From Strongylocentrotus droebachiensis (taxonomy: Eukaryota; Echinodermata; Echinoidea; Camarodonta; Strongylocentrotidae), in contig JAVYIG010002538.1 in the NCBI GenBank assembly GCA_035222895.1, positions 62,001-126,000 on the forward strand: DNA of 64,000 bases, read 5' to 3'. This document shows positions 57,313-64,000 of this stretch, piece by piece. The notes beneath the pieces are model-generated. The model did no database searches. It saw nothing but the letters and a program-made list of their open reading frames with translations, and was not told where the DNA came from. The position numbers and the translations under genes are program-made. How positions within the stretch are numbered: position 1 is the first letter of the stretch; the number at the start of each line of letters is the position of its first letter.

Positions 57313-58858
57313 AACCCGGAAAGACACGTCAATTGGATAAGATTATTGTTATCGATTTATTCATCATAGCAATTAATCATAGCAAAGCTCATTACAACCG
57401 AAACAGAACAATAAACGTATAACTTGAAATTGTTAGGTAGATCGTCCATTAACCTTCCATCATTGGACACAACCAAATGATACAATAAGCCTCACATTGA
57501 AAGATAGTGATAATCGTGATGATGATGATAATGATCAAGTAGCAAAAGAAGTAAATAATTCACATTAAGCAACATGTTATATCAAAACCCAACTCAACTT
57601 GTACAGCTACTCTCGCTACCATCGTATACATCAATTTATCCATCGCCATTATTTGAGAAGGAATTACATACTTAGGTAAACATGTTTACGCACACTTTCT
57701 CACAAATAAACAATTTTCACAAATGCCTAACGATAATTGTTATCATCTCAATCCCAGTAATGATCTTTAAAACTTAGCAATTCAATTCTGACATCACCCA
57801 CCAGTCAATATTAAAAAAAAAAAAGATTTAAACAATATCTATATCCTTCTTTAATATATCAAATGAACATAAAAGGAATATATTATTTACAATAGATGAA
57901 AGGGACAAACTTTCAAACGCGAGGCTTGTGATAAAGTCGCCATATATAACAATACACATATACATATGAATTGCATATCATAATCTATATAACAAACCTA
58001 TATGGAGAGAAAGAGACAAAAATCGTAATAAAGAAAGAGGTCAAGCAAAGAATACAGAAAGTTGGGCAAGACATATGTACAAAATAATATGTGCTATACA
58101 AATTATACTGTACACATATTATGTATTCATGCGTTAGTGTAGGGGGTAAAATGCAAGTTGTAATAGAATCATGGACAGGATTTAAATTGTTTCAGAGGCC
58201 TGGGACCAGTAAAACGGTTCACATTATCCTAGCTCCATTCATATTGTATTAATGGATTCCCACTTCCCATTCCATACCTCTAATTCGTGATAGTAATCAC
58301 GTCTTTGCAATCGTTAAATATTCGCGACATTCTTTTTATTTTATATTGCCTGTGAAGTCTGTGCTACACGCCAACACTTTGATGACCGTTCATGCATATT
58401 CATTATTGGAAAAGTAGGTGTGGCTAAGTTTAGCTTGAAGGAAAAACTAATTCCACTCGGCTGTTTCAAATTTGATACTGCATTTTCGTAAATAATCCTT
58501 CTTCCGAAACTGAATAACAAGCGAAAATATCATGTCCAAGGCCATGTCAACAAAGCCAACATTTTATTGTCTTACAAGTCTTTTGATTATTGGAATATAC
58601 TTCCTCAATTGATAATACAATTAATTTATATATCACTACATATTATATTTACTCTTATACAATTTTGTAATGGATAAATATGCTTCTATTAAAAAGGGAT
58701 TTACGCATTTGATATAATCAATTATCATCTATATATTGCTTCTACTACTACTTCTACTCCTATTACTACTCCTACTACTACGCTTATGAAAGGATACACA
58801 CTTTCTTTTTTAGATATGGCATAAATAAGTGTATCTTATCTTTGATTGAAGTGTGTAT

Positions 58859-61057
58859 TTATTCAAATCTATGAACACATGAATTCATGTACAGTTCGGC
58901 ACTACTTGTAGACTCTGTTGTATGATGTACATCATCATTGCCATACAAGTGGCCTGTGTGATCATCAGTTGGTACAGGTGAGTAGAAGTGATCAAGTGGA
59001 GAGATATTGCTTTGGCGAACGTCTCCTGTCAAATCATTTGGACCCTTACTACAAAGATGATGTGATACACGATAGGGATATTCTGACGTTTGTGGGATGG
59101 ATTCGGACAGTTTTCCCACTTTTTTGGTTTTCCGGGCCATGTCTGGTTGGGCATACATGGCTTCCAACTCTGCTGCAGGTCGATGCGTGCTTCTCAATAC
59201 AGCATCCCCACTGGAGCTCCGTGCTTTGTCGGTAAGGGAAGGTGGGGTTTCGATCTTGGTAACATCGAGACCAACTCCATCGTGGTCTTCGGAGGATTGA
59301 AGTGGACATAGAAAGGTCGACCGTATCGAAGATTGGTTTGTTTTCTTGGTAAAATTTGTAGCGCCTTTGACGTCAGCCACTGAGGAATACGCGCTGTCTA
59401 TATCTGGTGTCACCGAGACTGGATGATCGACAACAAGCTTTCCAACGCTTTCGTCAAAGCACATATCTCCTGTACCCTCTCCTTGAACTGGGTCTTCGAC
59501 GATAGGATTGTTGCAAGTAGAAATGCTTTTTGCTGGAAAGTACTCTTTCATGTCACAAACTACCTGGCGGATTCGAGGGTTAGCACGATCTTCGTAACTG
59601 GACTGTACCGCCTCTCGATCCAAAAGGCTGGTGTCAATTGTTGCTGAACGGACATTGGTATCCCTGCTGGGTTGAGGAGGGTGCCGTGAGAAGGTTGTCA
59701 TTTCATGAGATCTTGAATCATCAACGTTGTCTTCATCTGCAGCTAAACTCGTTGTAGCATCAGTTGAACTTTGCTCTCTCACGTGATATGTATCTTTCCG
59801 TAGAAAGTTATAGTAGCATAGTACGACAAAGTTGATAGCAATGCTAAAAACTAAACACGTTGTTGCAACGGCTGTTATTGATATCAGCATGACATGAATA
59901 GCATCCAAAGTTTTGATGTTGCGTTGATGTGTCGACTGTGTCAATTGGCTAGAGTTAATGATTGAGAGGGTAACATTCTCTTCAGCTAGCCAATCTGTAG
60001 TTGCCCGTGAATCAAGTGTTATATTCACTCTGAGGGTTTCACATCGTAGTTCGTCAGTCGAATCGATCGGATGCTTGCTCTTGCTGGAGGATTCAGCTAA
60101 AGTTAAAGTGTGGCCACCTTCGAACTCTGTTAAGTCTAAAATTTCAATGCTGTGGATCTTAGTCTTTGGGGAATCATTAATTTCAAGACATAGGAATACA
60201 ATGTAATTGCTCATATTATCAAAACTAGACGGCAGTACCTCGCCACTAGCATTGTTCCACCATGCAACTGAAGTGTTCTCATTCGTAACGCAACAATTAA
60301 GCTGTGTTTCCACACTTTGATTGTACTTCACCAGATGGCGTTGTGGTGTGAGGAAATGACATGTGTTTCTTACAATGCTACTTCCATGAGAAACAACACA
60401 AACATAGTCAACATCACCCAGGACTTCAATATCGATATCAACACTGAATTCGTGGGTCAGAATGAAATTGTCGTCTAGCATATGGTTTGGAGCCCGATCT
60501 TCAAAAACCAAATTATTTCCGGCTAGGAGCTCTGCATGTTCGTTGTTACTGACCTGTGTCCACTGGCAAGACAGTTGAATCTTCCCTTTCTTTCTGTCCA
60601 GACGCGTGATGCAGGTGCTATTACTGCTTTCAACAACGGTCAAATAAAGTATCAGTGCTGTACACTTGTTGTTTGCTCCCTCATAAAGAAAGATGAAGTG
60701 TTGTCCAGAATCTTCATCTTGGGCAGATCTAATCAGTACTTCAAACGTGTAGTTTTGGAACAATTCCGTCAACTTATAACGTGTTCTGATAGACGACTCG
60801 TTACTTGTACACTGCATAGAACTATTGCAGTTCATACTCCATGATGTATGCGGTACCACCCACATAAGAGTTTGGTTTTCTAGTAAGGGCCCTTTTAGAT
60901 GAAATCTGACAGATACACATTGACCATTCACTACCTCGACTGATTTAAAGTTGTATTCACACATACTATTTGCAGATGATGTTTGCCGGACAAACGTGTT
61001 TAGAATGAAAGAAATTAACAGTACCTTCCATTTGAGGAAACTTTGCCTTCTCCACAT
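58859..61057 (-). CDS. R13: Ig-like type I membrane protein, long signalling-tail form
   Basis: Intact single-exon gene of 732 aa. Signal peptide about 8-29 (FLKWKVLLISFILNTF). First domain with DEDSGQH and Cys 14 after the Gly, second domain with IQLSCQWTQVSNNE, third region with QLNCCVTNENTSVAWW. Membrane segment about 386-412; tail of about 320 residues: Y557 in SAYSSV (ITIM-like), Y635 in AMYAQPDMARKTKK, Y705 in LYGND and Y723 in LYMNSC. YDDP is replaced by EYPYR. The most divergent intact long form, since LYAKPDM reads MYAQPDM. An AATAAA word overlaps the stop codon. It is the parent type of the scar at 38930. Inferred SH2-recruiting receptor. Confidence 0.85.
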   Translation of the reverse strand: MWRRQSFLKWKVLLISFILNTFVRQTSSANSMCEYNFKSVEVVNGQCVSVRFHLKGPLLENQTLMWVVPHTSWSMNCNSSMQCTSNESSIRTRYKLTELFQNYTFEVLIRSAQDEDSGQHFIFLYEGANNKCTALILYLTVVESSNSTCITRLDRKKGKIQLSCQWTQVSNNEHAELLAGNNLVFEDRAPNHMLDDNFILTHEFSVDIDIEVLGDVDYVCVVSHGSSIVRNTCHFLTPQRHLVKYNQSVETQLNCCVTNENTSVAWWNNASGEVLPSSFDNMSNYIVFLCLEINDSPKTKIHSIEILDLTEFEGGHTLTLAESSSKSKHPIDSTDELRCETLRVNITLDSRATTDWLAEENVTLSIINSSQLTQSTHQRNIKTLDAIHVMLISITAVATTCLVFSIAINFVVLCYYNFLRKDTYHVREQSSTDATTSLAADEDNVDDSRSHEMTTFSRHPPQPSRDTNVRSATIDTSLLDREAVQSSYEDRANPRIRQVVCDMKEYFPAKSISTCNNPIVEDPVQGEGTGDMCFDESVGKLVVDHPVSVTPDIDSAYSSVADVKGATNFTKKTNQSSIRSTFLCPLQSSEDHDGVGLDVTKIETPPSLTDKARSSSGDAVLRSTHRPAAELEAMYAQPDMARKTKKVGKLSESIPQTSEYPYRVSHHLCSKGPNDLTGDVRQSNISPLDHFYSPVPTDDHTGHLYGNDDVHHTTESTSSAELYMNSCVHRFE

Positions 61058-62900
61058 CTTGGTCTTTTAGCTATAACTTTCGCCTGAACAAATGTCTGGT
61101 CACAATCGAATCATTGTCGAATGTCTATGGATGGCAAGTGTTACATGCAAACTCTGTTAAACTCTAGAGAAATAGATGATCAGTAGATGGAGTATTAAAG
61201 CTTTTAAAGGGTGACACGGTATGGACGTTATATTGAAAAGAAAAACACAGTAAACTAGAATAATATAACAGATGAGCCCAATATTGATGCAAACAAAAGT
61301 GGAATGCAAAAATGGCGTCTAGAGGAAATCGCCTCGTTCTGTGCTATCGATCCGCCCATCTTTTGACTGTCATAAACACTTTAAAACTAGGCGGAGTTTG
61401 ATTCACAATGGCACACTTAAAAAAATATCTTACCATGAAACCGAAAGTTTTATATCACATTAATCGGTTGTTCTGTCACCGACATAGGAATTATACTTCA
61501 CGACCTTCTTATCTTAAAAATGATTAATTGATGTAAATAAGTGATTCTCCGTGGTCATTAATTTTTCATCTATCAATTCTCCTTTCCATTTATTATGAGG
61601 TCCACACATGATATCTGAATATTGATATAATGAATATGAGGATTATGCTTATGGTGAATGAATCTCTGTGGTTGTTATTTGTAACATATTCTTTCTTTAT
61701 TGACGTGTTTTGGGTATTATGCCATAAAAGAAATTACGTATCATAAATCATCAGAACAGACAAATGCTATCACATTTCGCGCACTAAAAGTTATCTCATT
61801 CCTCCTATACATATCCTTCCAAACAAACTAAGTTCATCGAAAAAAATATCGCTAGTGATATTCGTTTGTCTCGCAATGTCTCGCAATGTGGTCAATAATG
61901 TGGTCTAAGTTCATTGTTTGAGAAAGTATCATTTTAACCTTAATAACAAATTCAATATTTAAAGGGCATTTTAATTCGGTTGCTATCTAGTACTACCTTT
62001 TGCAAAAGCCAATTAAACCCGAAACCCTTATCTTTATGGATTCTTTATATTTTGTATCTTGATATATTAATAATGTATTTTAATTTCACCATTTGATCAA
62101 CTGTAGTAATTATCAGCCTATAGCATCAATTATAATAGTCATTCGAAATTGGTTTAAGTAACCATGTAAGACATAAAATGGCAAGAAAGTAATTTCAGTA
62201 AAAAAAAAAATTGATGTCAACAACAAAAAAGAAGAAAAAAGGTTTTGTGATCACATGACATTAACTTCTAGTAATGAATCAGAAAATCCCCAAAACAAAC
62301 ACTATTGGCCACAAACGTTGTAATTGAGTATAGAAAGTAATCAATTACTTTATGTTTTTATGGTAAAGCCTAGATCCGTCGAGCCTCAGTGTAGTTTTCA
62401 AAAGGATCGAACCATTTGAAATGTTCAATAACACCGGGAAATGAGCGTTTAAAAAATTCAGGCGGCCGAGTGACTTCCAAAGTGGGGGGGGGGGGGGGGT
62501 GGACCAACAAAAAGGGGCACCTACAATGGGAAATCTCAAAGCGAAAATATACATTTTTTTTAGGCATTGGTATATACCCCTACATTGTGATGACATTATC
62601 AGAGATGATTTCAATTTTTTTTTCTCGTCATACACCATACAATATATTGCTATAGCGTTGTACTTTGCATTTGGGTATAATGTCTGAATAACTATTTTAG
62701 AGCGAGCGAAGCGAGCGAGGAACATTTTAAAGATTTGTGAGGCCGCAGTGCAAAAAATGACATCTTATAAAGAGGGAAAAACAATCCTGATGGGGTTATT
62801 AGTACATCTTCATAACGGAAGACTGAAATGACCTTTGATAAGTAACATAATTATATCATTTAAAAATGCGAGCGAGCTTCGGGGGGAATTCATCTTAGTC
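61058..62900. other. R13 upstream region and unassigned DNA
   Basis: 61060-61400 is shared with the deletion scar at 38993-39340 and includes AGGCGGAG at 61389-61396. Further right is AT-rich DNA, a 16-bp poly-G at 62484-62499 and a GCGAGCGAAGCGAGCG palindrome-like word at 62702-62717. A 126-codon minus frame at 62345-62725 has no signal or motif and spans the poly-G, so it was not called. Confidence 0.5.
62484..62499. repeat. Poly-G tract (16 bp)
   Basis: Uninterrupted G run; encodes a chance proline run on the minus strand. Confidence 0.8.
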
Positions 62901-64000
62901 GCTTTAAATTAGGGGCACCTTTAATGATGAGAGGAAAAGGGGACACTTATCGAAAGGGGTATATTAAGACACTTAATAGAAAAGAAAAGGAGCACGTGTC
63001 AAACAAAAAGGGTAATAATATCAAAGGTGAAAATGAGGTACTTCTTACACTTGGGAAGAGGCACTCACGAGGGATGAAAAAAGGCACTTATGAAATTGGA
63101 AAATGGGCATTTTTTGACGGAAATGGGGCACCCATCATATTTTGATAGGGGCATTTATAAGAGGTGAATAGGGGATAGGGCCCTTATTAGAAAGGAAAAG
63201 GGGCACGTGTCATTGTTAAAAGGAAAAATGGGCACTTATCGCACCTGAAAATGGGCACTGTCCAGATATGAAAAGGGGCATTAATATGAGAATAATAAAG
63301 GGGCACTTATAATAAAGGAAAATTTGCAATTTTTTAAAAAGGGGCACCGTTCAGATTTTAATAAGGGGATTTATCGGAGGTGTAAGGGCGCTTTTATGAG
63401 AAGGAAAAAGTAGCTTTTATGAAAAAGAAAGAAGTCACATGTCAAAATTAACGGGCACTTATCAGAGATAAAAAGAGGTAATTATGAAAAGGGGAAGGGG
63501 CACTTACAAGAATGAAAACGAATGTTTTATTAGAAAGGCAAAAAAGGGCACGTGTCAAAATAAATGGAGAAGTTAATAGAGGTGAAATGGGGCACTAATA
63601 AGAGATGAAAAGAGCAATTATGAGAGGTGAAGGGGCACTTATCTGAAGAGAAAAGGAGTAACTTCTCGTACCTGAAAAGGGTCATTTTCCATAGATGAAA
63701 ACGGGCACTTATAACAATGAAAAGGAACAGTTTTTATAGGAGAAAAGGGGCATCTATGAAAAGGGGAAGGCGCTCTTAATAGTTTAATGGGGGCACTTAT
63801 CATAGTGAAAAGGGGAACATGTTAGAATTAAAGGTGCGCTTATCTGATTTAAAAATGGGTAGTTATTAAAAGAGGAAGGGGCAATTCTTACAAAGGGAAA
63901 TGGGCACCTTTCATATTTGACAAGGGCAATTATCAGAAGTGAAGGGGACATTAATCAATAGTGAAAAGGGGCACTTGTCTTACCTGAAACAGGGCACTTA
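62900..64000. repeat. Degenerate minisatellite-like array, GGGGCACTTAT...GAAAA units
   Basis: At least thirty imperfect units, roughly 25-35 bp each, built on GGGGCACTTAT and GATGAAAA or GGTGAAAA, running to the window edge. Units vary in length and in the central word. It has no coding potential and marks a sharp change from the gene array. Confidence 0.7.

Larger units (their letters stand above)
55482..58858. repeat. Upstream DNA of R12 and 3' flank of R13; duplicate of 17830-21330
   Basis: Collinear with the R4 upstream region up to about 58730. It holds GGGCGGAG (55830-55837), a (GT)n/(GC)n tract and a (CA)n tract. The last part, with TCTACTACTAC repeats, is the R13 3' flank. No gene. 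Confidence 0.65.

Noticed and set aside
62345-62725. 126-codon minus-strand frame with a proline run
   Set aside because: The prolines come from a poly-G tract and there is no signal, domain or conserved copy.

Overview
The window reads as one animal nuclear locus. It is AT-rich, intergenic DNA is full of microsatellites, and it holds non-LTR retrotransposon remnants and a tRNA-derived SINE. There are no bacterial signals (no operons or ribosome binding sites). A marine invertebrate deuterostome such as an echinoderm is my low-confidence guess, from composition and repeat style only; the sequence does not prove a taxon.

The locus is a tandem array of one gene family, all on the minus strand, each readable as a single uninterrupted coding exon. 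I label members by position: R1 (903-2159), R2 (8064-9317), R3 (13307-14491), R4 (15798-17828), R5 (21376-22044), R6 (27486-28742), R7 (30235-31488), R8 (40727-41997), R9 (42822-45014), R10 (46304-48484), R11 (50064-52100), R12 (53464-55481), R13 (58859-61057). Three fragments add to these: an orphan tail (12617-12780), a signal-peptide scar (38930-38992) and a decayed short form (40264-40690). Each intact member has a signal peptide, a glycosylation-rich ectodomain of two or three immunoglobulin-like domains, and one membrane segment. They share a diagnostic D-[S/T]-G-x-H-x(12)-C signature and a downstream SC-x-W motif. Two architectures occur. Long forms (R4, R9, R10, R11, R13; R8 and R12 broken) carry 250-320 residue tails with conserved tyrosine motifs: Y-C-S-V/M, LYAKPDM, YDDP, YGN and LYMN. 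Short forms (R1, R3, R6, R7; R2 broken) end about five residues after a nearly invariant membrane segment finishing in SYRRA/G. Ectodomain subfamilies are R1/R2/R8, R3/R11, R4/R12 and R5/R6/R7, with R9, R10 and R13 single. Long or short form does not follow ectodomain subfamily, so the membrane/tail module has been exchanged between genes.

Layout: 1-12.6 kb holds R1, R2 and duplicated intergenic DNA; 13.3-21.3 kb (R3, R4 and flank) is a segmental duplicate of 51-58.7 kb (R11, R12 and flank); 21.4-31.5 kb holds the R5/R6/R7 cluster; 31.9-37.1 kb holds two 5'-truncated LINEs and a SINE; 38.6-42 kb is a graveyard of gene pieces; 42.8-52.1 kb holds intact long forms R9, R10 and R11; 58.9-61.1 kb holds intact R13; 62.9-64 kb is a degenerate GGGGCACTTAT-type repeat.

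Inference: the genes look like a paired-receptor system, with long signalling receptors and tail-less partners or decoys, evolving by duplication, gene conversion and gene death. Function, ligand and expression cannot be read from sequence.
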